The notes beneath the pieces are model-generated. The model ran no database searches. It was not told where the DNA came from and saw nothing but the letters and a program-made list of their open reading frames with translations. A stretch of DNA of 64,000 nucleotides from Odobenus rosmarus divergens (lineage: Eukaryota > Chordata > Mammalia > Carnivora > Odobenidae): assembly GCF_000321225.1 (NCBI RefSeq), contig NW_004450276.1, positions 4,737,816 to 4,801,815 on the forward strand, written 5' to 3'. Position numbers and translations under genes: made by a program. Positions within the stretch are counted from its first letter, which is position 1. The number at the start of each line of letters is the position of its first letter. Shown piece after piece: positions 37,051 through 48,560 of this stretch.

Positions 37051-37233
37051 GGCGCCTGGGTGGCTCAGTTGGTTAAGCAACTGCCTTCAGCTCAGGTCAT
37101 GATCCTGGTGCCCCAGGATGGAGTCCCACATCAGGTTCCCCGCTCAGTGGGGAGTCTGCTTCTCCCTCTGACCCTCTCCCCTCTCATGCTTTCTCTCACT
37201 CTCTCTCAAATAAATAAATATTTAAAAAAAAAA
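37051..37233 (+). mobile_element. CAN-SINE (SINEC), in L2
   Basis: GGCGCCTGGGTGGCTCAGTT, GTCATGATCCTGGTG, GGAGTCTGCTTCTCCCTCTG and AAATAAATAAATATTT. TSDs TAAAGTTCATTTTCATG (37034-37050) and TAAAGTTCGCTGTCATG (37234-37250), 14 of 17 identical. Confidence 0.97.
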
Positions 37234-38436
37234 TAAAGTTCGCTGTCATGAGTATAAGGTATGATCCACCTGTGCAGTTATGTTTTTCTATAGCAATGTC
37301 CAATTGAACCATTGGAGGGGCAGGGGCAGAGCAGGCTAAGAGCTTAAATAAATCAGACCATGTGGCTTTGCCAGGCAAGTACAATGCAGGGAGAGAGAAG
37401 TGAGGGAGTGGAGGGCTCATGCAAGGGAGCGGTCATAATGATAAACCATGAAACTTAAATTGAATAAAAAAAGAAATATGATGACTATGAAGGTGATGAA
37501 GGGCAGCAAAGAGATGGTAGAATCAATGGATGTCTTGTTGGGGTTAAGGAATTGTAATCAGGATACTGGAGACAAACTGGAAAGCCAGAGGGAGAAGGTG
37601 GAGAATAAGATGCTTGACTTATGGAGGTTACAGAGGGGTTTCAGTTCTAAGGTAATGGCCATTTCTAAGGTATGTATGGCTAAGGACTGTATCACTGGAA
37701 GAGAGGAGACAAAAAAATTCAAAGGCCAAGATGCTGAAGAATTCATCTTTGTGCTTATTAGAATCACCATAATTATGATAAAGGACACAGTTGGAGAGAG
37801 AAACTGTGAGCCAAGAGCTGAAATCCTCAAAGAATGTGGGAGGTGGCTTGCGGGTTGGTGGGTGACTAATATTAGAAGGGGTAGCAGGTTGGATAGTCTG
37901 TTGGATAGTCTACATGGCAACCACATGGAATGAGGTGGCGCCTCACCTGCCTCCACATCATTATAGATAGGTACAGAGATGGGATCCAGAACTGTGTTGA
38001 GGGGTTTTAAGAAGAAAGACAGACCAGGATTTACAAGTGGCAAATGAAGCAAGGAGTTAATGTTATGCCATTTCCAGTCCCCGTGTGATGAGGGCTGTGG
38101 GAAGGAAAATGGCCACCACCTGAGGCAGCTGTAGAGGATGACGGAGTGGTCTCAGGGCTGGGCTAGCTTGCAGTAAGAGCAAGCACTTAACAGAGGGGAT
38201 GCTGCAGGTGATTGAGGAAGGATGATGTCAGGAGTTGGGGGGGGCAGGTGAAGTGAAAGCAAAAAACAACCAATAGTGCTTCAGATCTGGGGATAAGCAT
38301 CCTGTGCTTCTTGTGGGGACTGATAGGAGTGAGGATGAAGGGAAAATAGTCTCAATGTCCTCAAGGCAGACAGTTAATATTGTTTATTTATGTTGTTAGG
38401 AAATAGTATATGCTACTGTTTGGTTGTGTCATTTAT

Positions 38437-38633
38437 TTTTTTAAGATTTTATTTGTTTATTTTTTAGGAGAGAGAGCGGGGGAAGGGGTGGAGGGAGAGA
38501 GAGAGAGAATCTCAAGCAGGCTCTGCACTGAGCAGGAAGCCCAATGTGGGACTCAATCTCATGACTCTGAGATTGTGACCTGAACCAAAGTTAAGATTAG
38601 GAGGCTTATCTGACTAAGCCACCCAGGAGCCCC
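38437..38633 (-). mobile_element. CAN-SINE (SINEC), minus strand, older
   Basis: On the minus strand: GGGGCTCCTGGGTGGCTTAG, then GTCACAATCTCAGAG, GAGTCCCACATTGGGC and a T-rich left end on the plus strand. Near-TSDs GTTGTGTCATTTAT (38423-38436) and TTTTGTGTAATTTAT (38636-38650). Confidence 0.94.
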
Positions 38634-38650
38634 TCTTTTGTGTAATTTAT

Positions 38651-39377
38651 ATTGAGTGGTAAGAAGTGAGCCTTGGCAGGAGGGGGTAGAGTTTCCACGC
38701 CCATCTCTAATGACATAGGGGCTGAAAAGGGCCACCTCATCTAACCTGAGCTCCTTGAATCCCTTGCTCACTCCGGGTTTGCCTGACAGTGTACATTTTT
38801 TCTCTTCTGTCCATGAGCTGTTTCTCTCAACCCAACTTGACTTGGACCCAGTGCCAAAGACTGCTGTGAACATTCCAGCTGATGGTCAGTGTCCTGAACT
38901 TTGCCAGAATAAATCTGTCTCTCTCAGCAAAGCCTTTTCTAAGGCTCAGTTCCTGCTGTGTCTTCATTTGTGTTGAGATAAAGTTCCAGAGTCAGGACAG
39001 CCTGGAGGCACAGCACTTGCCTGAGTGGGAGGAAATTGGCTCCAATCCTACCTTTGCCAATTGAGGAAACCCCACACCTCTCTCAGCATGCTTCCTCAGC
39101 TCCTGCAGGAAAGTGTGCAGCCAGGAGAATAGATGCACCTCGAAAATTCTATAATGGTCCTCGGGTTTAATGTGGTATGCACATTGAATGACTATTTCTT
39201 AAAAGCACAATTCAAGAATGAAGAAACTAGAGGAGGAAGATCATTTTTTTCAATGCTGTGCTCTACATCAAAAGAAGAATATTAAATACTTTTGAGGCCA
39301 TCTCACATGGGTAGGCCAGGCTTATAGGATAAACCCAAATCTCCTCTACCTCAGGATCGTTAAGAATGATCCAGAGA
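38651..39377. other. unassigned non-coding sequence
   Basis: I see no supported gene, RNA or repeat. Overlapping short frames near 38755-39064 carry no recognisable domain. Confidence 0.5.
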
Positions 39378-40660
39378 CTATATTATGCAGCCATAAAAAG
39401 GAATGAGATCTTGCCATTTGCAACGACGTGGTTGGAACTGGAGGGTGTTATGCTGAGTGAAATAAGTCAATCAGAGAAAGACATGTATCATATGACCTCA
39501 CTGATATGAGGAATTCTTNNNNNNNNNNNNNNNNNNNNNNNNNNNNNNNNNNNNNNNNNNNNNNNNNNNNNNNNNNNNNNNNNNNNNNNNNNNNNNNNNN
39601 NNNNNNNNNNNNNNNNNNNNNNNNNNNNNNNNNNNNNNNNNNNNNNNNNNNNNNNNNNNNNNNNNNNNNNNNNNNNNNNNNNNNNNNNNNNNNNNNNNNN
39701 NNNNNNNNNNNNNNNNNNNNNNNNNNNNNNNNNNNNNNNNNNNNNNNNNNNNNNNNNNNNNNNNNNNNNNNNNNNNNNNNNNNNNNNNNNNNNNNNNNNN
39801 NNNNNNNNNNNNNNNNNNNNNNNNNNNNNNNNNNNNNNNNNNNNNNNNNNNNNNNNNNNNNNNNNNNNNNNNNNNNNNNNNNNNNNNNNNNNNNNNNNNN
39901 NNNNNNNNNNNNNNNNNNNNNNNNNNNNNNNNNNNNNNNNNNNNNNNNNNNNNNNNNNNNNNNNNNNNNNNNNNNNNNNNNNNNNNNNNNNNNNNNNNNN
40001 NNNNNNNNNNNNNNNNNNNNNNNNNNNNNNNNNNNNNNNNNNNNNNNNNNNNNNNNNNNNNNNNNNNNNNNNNNNNNNNNNNNNNNNNNNNNNNNNNNNN
40101 NNNNNNNNNNNNNNNNNNNNNNNNNNNNNNNNNNNNNNNNNNNNNNNNNNNNNNNNNNNNNNNNNNNNNNNNNNNNNNNNNNNGAGGAATTCTTAATCTC
40201 AGGAAACAAACTGAGGGTTGCTGGAGTGGTGGGGGGTGGGAAGGATGGGGTGGCTGGGTGATAGACATTAGGGGGGTATGTGCTACGGTGAGTGCTGTGA
40301 ATTGTGTAAGACTGTTGAGTCACAGACCTATACCTCTGAAACAAATAATACATTATATGTTAAATTAAAAAAGAAGAAGATAGCAGGAAGGGGAAAATGA
40401 AGGGGGGAAATTGGAAGGGGAGACAAACCATGAGAGACTATGGACTCTGAGAAACAAACTGAGGGTTCTAGAGGGGAGGGGGGTGGGGAGATGGGTTAGC
40501 CTGGTGATGGGAATTAAAGAGGGCACTCCACTGCATGGAGCACTGGGTGTTATAGACAAACAATTAACCATGGAAAACATCAAAAACTAATGATGTAATG
40601 TATGGTGATTAACATAACATAATAAAATAAATAAAATAAATAAAAAATGAAAAAAGAAGA
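39378..40660 (+). mobile_element. carnivore LINE-1 3' end, containing an assembly gap
   Basis: The left side of the gap is L1 ORF2 C-terminal coding sequence (TATTATGCAGCCATAAAAAG, TGAGTGAAATAAGTCAATCA). The right side is the carnivore L1 3' UTR, with ACAAACTGAGGGTTGCTGGA, CTATACCTCTGAAACAAATA, a GGGGAAAATGAAGGGGGG linker, CCATGAGAGACTATGGACTC, TGATGTAATGTATGGTGATT and an (AAATA)n tail. It is 5'-truncated. No clear TSD is visible. Confidence 0.93.
39519..40183. other. assembly gap (665 N)
   Basis: A run of 665 unknown bases lies within a LINE-1. GAGGAATTCTT stands directly on both sides (39508-39518 and 40184-40194). Long apparent open frames crossing it are artefacts of the N run. Confidence 0.99.
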
Positions 40661-40924
40661 GAAAAAAGCAGTCAGAATTTTTATTTTATGCAAAATCATC
40701 TAATTTTTTTAATCTGCAACTAAATTAAAATATTAAAACCGCTCTATAGGTCATTAAAAAAACACTAATAAACAGATTTGACCTTCAGGTTACCAATGTG
40801 CAAACAATATTTTAAGGTTATACATGGGTGATGATTCCAAAGAGTTCAACAAGAAATTCAAGTTTAATCAATCCACCCTGAAGATTCTAAAATCCTCTGA
40901 TGTCTCCAGCCACAGAGTTATCAA

Positions 40925-40980
40925 ATGATGTAAGTCTTGACACATAGTAGGTTCTTATGAAATATTTATTGGATGAACAT
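40925..40980 (+). mobile_element. L2 3'-tip fragment (weak)
   Basis: GACACATAGTAGGTTCTTAT followed by AATATTTATTGGATGAA matches the terminal bases of L2/MIR-type 3' ends. Confidence 0.5.
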
Positions 40981-43223
40981 ACATACACAGAGTCAAAGAG
41001 CTCCAGCAATCATTTTGTCTGGTCATTTTCACATGTCTTTTAGCTGCTTTTCTTTAGCCAGGTTTCCTTGGAAACAGACTTTCAAAGCTGGAGATGTGTG
41101 TACAGCTGGTATACCACGGACGGAGGTAGTCTCAGGAGTAACACCTATAAGGGAGTGAGGGCAGCAGCAGCGGGCAGAGGAAGAAGGTGAGCTGTGAGCT
41201 GTTGCCACACAGACCACAACCAGGCCCCCAGGGAGCTCTCTGCTGCTGGGCTGGCCCTTCCCTGATCTTCTGAATTGAGGCTGGGGCTGGGTCTTTGTCA
41301 TTAGAAATGGGTGGCCCCAGGAATGGGCACCTAGAGAGGGACTTAGCTGTGAGTGGCCATCGACCAACACCCATGGCAGCTGAGACAAAGAGTGCTGAGA
41401 CCCTTAAGGATTAGGCAGTATGCCATGGCATCCACCATACTTCTCAACCCTTTGGTGTGTAGAACCATAGAGAGGTTCAATATTAAGCAGAGTCAGGTGG
41501 AGTTACGGTGGTTATGAATGGGACCTGGAACCCAGCCTCACCCTTGACTTTCCTCTCCCCACTCCCTTCCCCAGGGCAGCTCTAAGAATGCATATTCACC
41601 CTCAGAAGTTACGTGCTTGATCCTCAAGAATTCCCTCATCTGAGATCTTAGAGAAGCCCCTTTGGGGAGACCACTCCCCACCTTTGAACTCTGCTCCCTT
41701 TTACTTCCCACCTCAGCTCTCAGCTCCTCCCCAGGTCCCTACACACAAGTCACCTCTTGGGAAGGGAGTCATACCACCTCAAGGGAACCACTTCAATACC
41801 TCATGTCACCTCTTAAGGGAATATTCTGTGATGGAGTGAAATGATCTGAAAATCATGATCAAGAGTTCTTTCATTGTAAGTGATTCATCCCTGTGGAGAC
41901 TGTTCAGGTTTTCTTTCTCATAGAAATCTCCCCAGCCTACTTGGCTTCCTCTTTGAAGAACAATATAATTATAGAAAAGAACAGAGAACACCATGCAGAT
42001 TAAAATGACAGGTTCCTAGTCCTTATTGAAACCTCGGTGCTGAATTGAACAGCGTTCAGATGCCCTTTACTTCACCTTCCAATGTGAGATTTTTGAGAAC
42101 TAGAAACTTTTTTTCAAATGAGGCATACTAGCTGACTGAACTCTTTTCTTTCACTTAACCACTTACCTTCCTTACCTCATGCAAAGAAGCTCATTAAATT
42201 GCCTTCTTACCTGTTTATTTTCCTCAGAAATGGTCTCTCTCTTAGCCTCTCCACTGAGTTTCTTGGATACCTTTGCTTAAGTAGAGAATAATACATCTGA
42301 GTCACTGCTATGACATTAAAAAAAAAAAAAAAATGCTACTGGCTGCTCAGAATGGTCCATACATGGCATCCATCATTTACCAGCTCTTCCCACAAAACAA
42401 GGTCGAATTTGTATTCATGACGCTTTTCTTTTCTTCTTCCCTGACTATCCTCTCACATCTCTTCACCCTTCTCCCCCCCACCCACCCACACAACCACATA
42501 CACTCAAATCCCTAAGGGCAATTCTAGGAATGGAATGCATGCCCCCTTGTCCCAGCAACAGAACACTTTCTGCTCATTATCCATAACAGCACATTTGGCT
42601 GGATGCCTATTTCTTCACTCTTGCTTACTCAGCTAAAGCATGCAGTCTGGAAAGATTTCAACTTTCAAATTCAAAAAAGTGATTTTAGGCCAGTGTTTGA
42701 AAATGAAGATACTTTTATTGACACATGCTACAAATCCACAGTTAATGTCGTTTCCAAGGAACTTGTGCCAGGTTATCTCTTTCGTCAAGTGCCAAAATAA
42801 GAAAGGATGGCACACACCAGCACAAATTACCCCCTCAAACAACAAAGAAGCTGACGTGCCCAGCAGGAACAGCAGAAAAGCTGCCATCTTGCCCAATCAG
42901 ATACAACATTTTCTTCTTAGTCATGTGCTTTTCTGAAAAGGTAGGGAATGACTGCTTATTTTTCTTAGTTTTGTATATTAAAAATTCCGGAAAATAGCAC
43001 ACAAAGCACTTGATTGTTTAAGTGGTTTTTTTTTTAAATCTCAATAACATAGGCTCCCTTCCCCTTATATAATATGTCTCCCTACTGCGGCCATCACTAG
43101 TGTTCTTTAGAAGCCCCAAACTCTACTACTTCTTCAGCTGTTCACGTGAAGGGAGCCTCTATGCCAACTCTTTAGGATAAACTCAACAAACCTTATCTTC
43201 AACAGCCTCACTCTCTGCCTTCA
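40981..43223. other. unassigned sequence, partly GC-richer
   Basis: The part at 41050-41480 is GC-richer than its surroundings and may be an old LTR-type repeat, but I cannot assign it. Overlapping minus-strand frames at 41029-41388 have no recognisable domain. An A15-type run lies at 42318-42333. No gene is supported. Confidence 0.45.
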
Positions 43224-43315
43224 CAGCTAAAACTTGCGAAGCCATTACGGCAAGAATCATCCAATGAAAAACCAACGCAGTGACTACAGGCCACACCAGA
43301 ATGAAACATTTCTCC
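43224..43315 (+). repeat. 92-bp dispersed repeat, copy A
   Basis: This aligns without gaps to 44152-44243, with 68 of 92 identical by hand count (about 74%). CACCAGAATGAAA near the 3' end is the best conserved part. I do not recognise the family. Confidence 0.7.
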
Positions 43316-43998
43316 ATATGCACACAATAGACCCCTTTCCTGCAAAAGCTAACACTTTTGATTTCATCAATAAATCACTTATAATCAAGACATTCAAGCT
43401 CAGGTTCAAATAGACTGGAAGTTCAGCTTCTGGAATCGACAGGGATAAATTTGTCAGATGGGGATTCCCATGGACAAACAGTATACTTATATGGAGGAGC
43501 CATTATCTCAGGATTTTTTAAGCTGGACGTTTGATCCAGACATAAAATTAAAGTTGGAAACTTATGAAAAACTTTCCTTTTTCAGCCTCCATGCCTTCTA
43601 CTGCTATCTCTACCATGAGCTGAAATATATATTCTTAAAAGTTTTTAGCTGTCTGTTTAGTCCAATTTGTGTAGATTAACTGGGTGAAGAGAAACATCTC
43701 TTTATATTCCATCAACCACATAATCAAATCAACTTTAGAAATACCACAGAAAAACAACGGCTGCTTACCTCAGAGGTCATAGACACATGGCACCTAGAAA
43801 TGCTTGTGGAAATACATCCAATCCGATAGTCACCAGGTCTAGCTAAAGGAAACATAGACAGGTGCTTTTTTGTGTTTTCAAAGGGACAATAGTTGATGTC
43901 AGCAGATAAGACGGTCTCTTTATTAAATGTGTTAATCATAAACCCAGATTGAGTGGTGTGTATAAACCAAGACATTTTGAAAAGACAGAAAATGGAAG
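43316..43998. other. unassigned non-coding sequence
   Basis: It lies between the two copies of the 92-bp repeat. I recognise no gene or transposon. Confidence 0.5.
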
Positions 43999-44150
43999 AC
44001 TTTTAGAACTAGAAGAATTATCTAGCCCCATCCCTTTTATTTTATGAATGAAGTCACTGAGGACTACAGAAGTTAGACAGGGAACATCTACTTCTCCTTC
44101 ACAGTATAACCTCAACAGACCCAAGAGCCAAGCCCCATGCTCTACCTACT
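43999..44150 (+). mobile_element. MIR-like SINE remnant (weak)
   Basis: AGAACTAGAAGAATTATCTA, CCCTTTTATTTTATGAATGA and AGTCACTGAGGACTACAGA follow the layout of a MIR-type element. Divergence is high. Confidence 0.45.
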
Positions 44151-44151
44151 T

Positions 44152-44243
44152 CAGCTAAACCTTGAGAAGCTGCCATGGCCAGAATCAACCGATGGAGAAC
44201 CAGCACAGCCATTACACACCGCACCAGAATGAAATGTTCCTCT
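44152..44243 (+). repeat. 92-bp dispersed repeat, copy B
   Basis: Direct-oriented partner of 43224-43315, 928 bp downstream. It directly follows the MIR-like element, while copy A does not, so the pair is not simply part of a MIR. Confidence 0.7.
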
Positions 44244-47078
44244 GGTGTCCTCACTCAAAGTCCAGTGAGTTTCTCTATTATACTGCTCCCTTAAAAAGGA
44301 ATGGCATTCGTTTTTCAGCAAATAATATCATAAAACATCCTGCTTTGTAAATGACCAATAATGTGGCAGATAGAGATTATTAAATTACCAACAAGAGGTT
44401 GCTCACTTAGAGATCAGAACTGGTCAGAGAATTCTCATATCCTGTGGTCTGATGGTAATCACTTCTCCCAACAACAGGGGTCGTATATCAGTTCAGAGGA
44501 AAGAATCAGAAAGCCAGATCCATGCTGGTTTTTTTAAAAAATGGAGACATTGGTAAAGTGCTCTCTTATTTTTAAGACACATCGACTGAATATATATTTT
44601 ATATTTATTATATAGTTAAATTTTCATGTCTTCTGGCAATTTATATTCTTTTGCTTTATAAGTTAGGTTTAACAACAAGGCCACCTAAATGAATACCTTG
44701 TGACTTTCCTGTTTAAGTGTTTGTCAGATCCAGGTTATTTAGAAATATGAGGTTTCCAAACAAGGGAAAGAGATTGAAATCACCTCTTCTATCCAGTAAT
44801 CTCAGTTTAACGTGAATGGAATCTTGAAATCAGTATGTTAAGTCATATCTTGCTGATATGACTTCCTAGTCACAATTATTGAAGGATGAATAGTTCTTCT
44901 TTCCATTTAAACAACTTTTCTAGGAAATGGAATGGTAAAAAATGAACTTCGCCTTGTCTCATGCAAAAAATGAATATAAAAATACAATACGTTAAGGGAT
45001 CCAATGACCACCGGCACCTGAAATTATGTCAATGAAATGAAGAAAATGGTGTGAGTCCGTCAGGTTGTCATGGCCCACTTGGAAGTGTAATAGTGCAAAA
45101 CCCAAAAGTGAGATCCAAGGTGTGGGAAGAGGTCCCATTCCAACAGGCAGTGGAGGACTTGATGTTCCGTCCTGGTTACTATCTCTTTTGGTTTTTACCT
45201 CATTTTTTTAAGGTTTAAAAGAAGACAAAGCTGTTAATGAAAGTGTAGAGGAAAACTATATGGGGAAACCATGAAAACTGGAAATTAGAGCCTATAAAAG
45301 ACAGTTCAAGGGAAATTAATTTTTGTATATAAAGTCTTTTAACCAGTCTAGTTAATGCCAAGGACAGTTACTATTTCTTCAAAAGATAGATAAGAAAGCT
45401 CCAAGAATAATTGCAAAATAAAGAAAAATAAATTTGAAACAGATGTGATAAAATAGCGTCCACACTCTTAACTTTTTTTTTTAATTATAGAAAAATCATG
45501 AGCTACTTGTGTACACGTAGGGAAAGATAGCAAACCTTAAACACTGGGAGATATTTCAAAAAAACAATTACTGTAACCAGAGTCCTGAGGGAATTGAAAT
45601 ATTAAGAGATGATAAACTTTAATGGGATGAATAGGCTCCAATTATTCCCTGCAACTTTAGATTTTCCCAAACCTTAAAGGAAGAATAGTAGAAAATTATT
45701 TTTTCCTATAAACTTGATTCCTATTGAAAAAACAAAGTTCAGATCCTTATCTTTTATAAAGGTTTTAAAGAGCCCATTTTTTTCTTCAGGAAAATCTAAT
45801 GGCTCACCTCTTGCCTAAATCTCATTCAGCTGGCCTAATAACTTCTTAGTATTGGTTCCATAGTTTAAGACATCTGAGAAGTTTCCAGAAAAAAAAAAAA
45901 AAACAGTAAAGGCACAGATCCTCATTATGAACCAAGAAAAGGAAAATAGAGTGCTGGTGCTAAAGAGTACCATCCTTGAACCACATTTCCAATCAGTGTG
46001 CCTTGATAACATTTTGCTTCTGAAGGTTTAGGTCATTCAGATAAAAATTTACTAGGTTAGATTTGATTTCCCACATGGAAACTCTCTTTGCTAAAAAAAT
46101 CTTTCAATTCATTTTTGTAGAGTTGTTTGTTAAAGTTTAAATTAAAAATTACATTTAACAGCTGGATAGAGGGATGGGTAGATGGATAGATTAGCAATAA
46201 ATCAAATAGGATAGTGGTACAATCTAGGCTGTAGAAAAATGGAGGTTCACTGTAAACTTTTTTCAATCTTACTGTATATTTGAGAAAATATATAATTAAA
46301 TGCTGGGAGAAAAAAATCAGTTTAAAAGGAATGATCTTTCTGAACTCTACCACCAACAGCAAAAAAAAATCCCACATTATTTCACCAACTGCAAGTCAAA
46401 CTAAACAGCAAAGAACTTTCAAATGAGTGCATGATGGGTGAGTAGCTCACATTGTGTAGAGGTGGTAGACCCAGAAGGTTGGGTCCCAATTAAAGAGGCA
46501 TTTGGCAGATATTCTAGCTCAGTGAAAAGACATGTATGAGGACAGAATGTTATTCATTGAAAAATACCTATCTTAACCTGTCTGCAAAGCATATACCCTA
46601 GATTAGGCTCTCAGAAGGCTGCACGACGTCTAAGGCAGAAAGAGAGTAGGCAGGTCTAGGCACAGTTGGGCCACAGGAGTCTAGGACTTCCCTCATCTTC
46701 CTAGTTATTTCAATCTCCAAACCTGGTGCTCTTCTCTCTTTACCCATGATTGGTAAAGTCTCTATTGGTTGAAGGCGTCTGGCCAGGACCACAGTTTTCT
46801 GTAAGCAACAGGAAAAGGCCCAGGGCTTGCTGGAGCTCAGGTGGGGAGGACAAATGCATCTTCAGATAGGGCCTTCCATGGGTTCAGGTACACCGGTGGC
46901 CTGAAGCCCAGATTGACCAGGAGAAGCAGCACAAGCGAAGTCTTGTGTCTTCTGATCCTAGAGCTGGACTTTGGCCTCAGATTTTGTCATTTAGCCAACT
47001 GGGCGACACAAGAGCTTTTAGGTATATTTTTTCATAGGGAAAGGCTGAGTCCCATAGCTGTCAATGAATTCCAGCTAA
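44244..47078. other. unassigned AT-rich sequence
   Basis: No recognisable gene, RNA or transposon. A GGATAGA-type short repeat is near 46163-46195, and a poly-A run is near 45890. Confidence 0.5.
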
Positions 47079-47086
47079 CCATAAAG

Positions 47087-47463
47087 CCATAGTTCTCAAT
47101 GTTTTTGACCTCGGAACCCCTTTATGCTTTTAAAAATTATTGAGAACCTCCAAAGTGCTTTTGTGTATGAGGGTTAGGTTATCTATCAATATGTGTAACA
47201 TTTGAAATTAAAAGGGAGAATTTTAGCATTTGTTTATTTTTAAAATGAGAATAATGAATTCATTACACGTGAATGTAAATAATGTCTTTTTAATGTGACA
47301 TGTAGTCTCTGGACAACTCTACTGCTATTCACTCTTAAGAAGAGGGAGAGTGAAAAAAGGGAAGATCGTAGTATAATTATGAACATTGACCTCATGGCTC
47401 CATGTTTAGGTCTTGGTACTTCCCTTTCCAATTAGTCCCTGGAACACACTTTGAGAACTACTG
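47087..47463. mobile_element. hAT-Charlie-type DNA transposon (non-autonomous)
   Basis: The left end CATAGTTCTCAATGTTTTTG and right end CACACTTTGAGAACTACTG form imperfect terminal inverted repeats of the hAT CAGNGGTTCTCAAA type. Eight-bp TSDs CCATAAAG (47079-47086) and CCATAGAG (47464-47471) match at 7 of 8 positions; 8 bp is the hAT hallmark. Internal landmarks include TTATTGAGAACCTCC and TTAGGTTATCTATCAATATG. There is no transposase coding region. Confidence 0.85.
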
Positions 47464-47471
47464 CCATAGAG

Positions 47472-48494
47472 GCACAGGCTATGACTTCAGGTTTTCTGCA
47501 ACACCTGCCATCGTGAAATTTGCCTCCAGATGGGTCATGGTAGTACACACACACTTTGTAGTAGTAATGAGCTTTAAGGAGAGGTGAGTGACCTATTTAC
47601 TCTGAATATGCTACCAAAATGGCTAAGATAACTTTGAAATAGTAGGCAAATTATTCTCCAGATTGGAACTCTTCGAAGGCCTTTGCTTTTTTCCCCTTCC
47701 GAGCCTTTAAAATTGATATTTAAAAATTTAGCAGCTTGGAGACACATTTACAAATGACTTCCTCATGCCTTCAACCCGGCGATATAAACAAGTAAATTGA
47801 TTCCCCGGGGGCTGGAAGCCTGGTCTTTACCACCCAAGGGACATTTAGGCTGCTCTTTCCACTGCACATGTGTCCCTGAGCCCACACTAACTCCCAGGTG
47901 TAACAGGAGCTAGGCTTTCTGCTCCTTTGCTCATGGCCTTTTTCTACGAAGCAAACTCCAATTCGTTCTAAAAGCCAACCAAAATTGGTTTTGGCAATCT
48001 TTTAGTACTTCTCATCTAATAACTCAGAAATTCTAAACCCTGTTTTTAAGAAAGAACAAACTGAACCATGGGGAGGAAATAAATCTCCCAGGATTCCATA
48101 CAATTAATTGGCCCAGACAAGAACAATATGAAGGTCATCTTTGATCATCATCATCCACAAACCAGTTGTCTCCTGTGCCTCTGTATGCAAAGTAGGTTAC
48201 ATTCCTGACTCAATTAGTCAAATGTGCTATCTTTCCTGTTAAAACTAGAAGAGCATTTGTTTATGTTGTTTTTTTTTTGTACTTTGTTAAAACAATGCAG
48301 ACTTCTATAAGTGTTTAACTCCAAAGTGTTCAAGGGCAAAGGCTGTGTCCCACATTTATTTCTTTGTCATTTCCTCTGTGAATTTACATAGCATACTCTC
48401 TCATTAGTGACTCCTTAGGAGTTAAAGAATTACTCTATGTTTTTCCTCTCTTCAGAATTAACTATTTAATCTCAGCACCAATTTTTCCATCCAT
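47472..48494. other. unassigned sequence
   Basis: A weak L2-3'-like stretch (TTCAAGGGCAAAGGCTGTGT) at 48328-48450 is possible but not firm. Otherwise I see nothing. Confidence 0.4.
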
Positions 48495-48560
48495 TATTTC
48501 AGCCAACAAATATTTATTACACATCAATCACATGTGCTAGATGTTGGGGATACCTGGCCT
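48495..48560 (-). mobile_element. L2 3'-tip fragment, minus strand
   Basis: GCCAACAAATATTTATTACA followed by CATGTGCTAGATGTTGGGGA is the antisense L2 3' end. It stops abruptly. Confidence 0.7.

Larger units (their letters stand above)
34528..38375 (-). mobile_element. long L2 (LINE-2) copy, minus strand, about 3.0 kb, interrupted three times
   Basis: From the antisense 3' end at 34530 (GCAAATATTTATTGAGTACT, then TCATGGAGCTCACATTTGAG) the plus strand follows antisense L2 through GGCATCTGGGAACGAGGG, TGGGAAGCCACTGGAGAG, GGATGTGAGATGTGAGAGAA, GTCCTGGGGCACCTGGACTT, GTGAAATAGGAAGCAGTGTG and TGGCTTTGCCAGGCAAGTAC to about 38375. It is interrupted by a CAN-SINE (35248), an LTR element (36093) and another CAN-SINE (37051). 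Subtracting these leaves roughly 3.0 kb, close to the full L2 length I recall (about 3.3 kb). Minus-strand frames at 34697-35179 and 37558-38052 are decayed L2 sequence, not genes. The 5' limit is approximate. Confidence 0.85.

Noticed and set aside
34697..38052. Minus-strand frames of 115-164 residues (34629-34976, 34697-35179, 37558-38052)
   Set aside because: They are in the coding direction of the L2 copy but carry no intact domain and are broken by stops and insertions.
39448..40353. Long open frames of 250-301 residues across the N run on both strands
   Set aside because: They consist almost entirely of unknown residues. The flanking codons are L1 3' end, so they are artefacts of the gap.
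41029..41388. Possible GC-rich exon or promoter at 41.0-41.5 kb
   Set aside because: It is GC-richer than the surroundings but has few CpGs, and frames on both strands overlap without a domain. I suspect an old repeat.
45080..45330. Possible processed pseudogene
   Set aside because: A few coding-like words, but no poly(A), no TSD and no protein I recognise.
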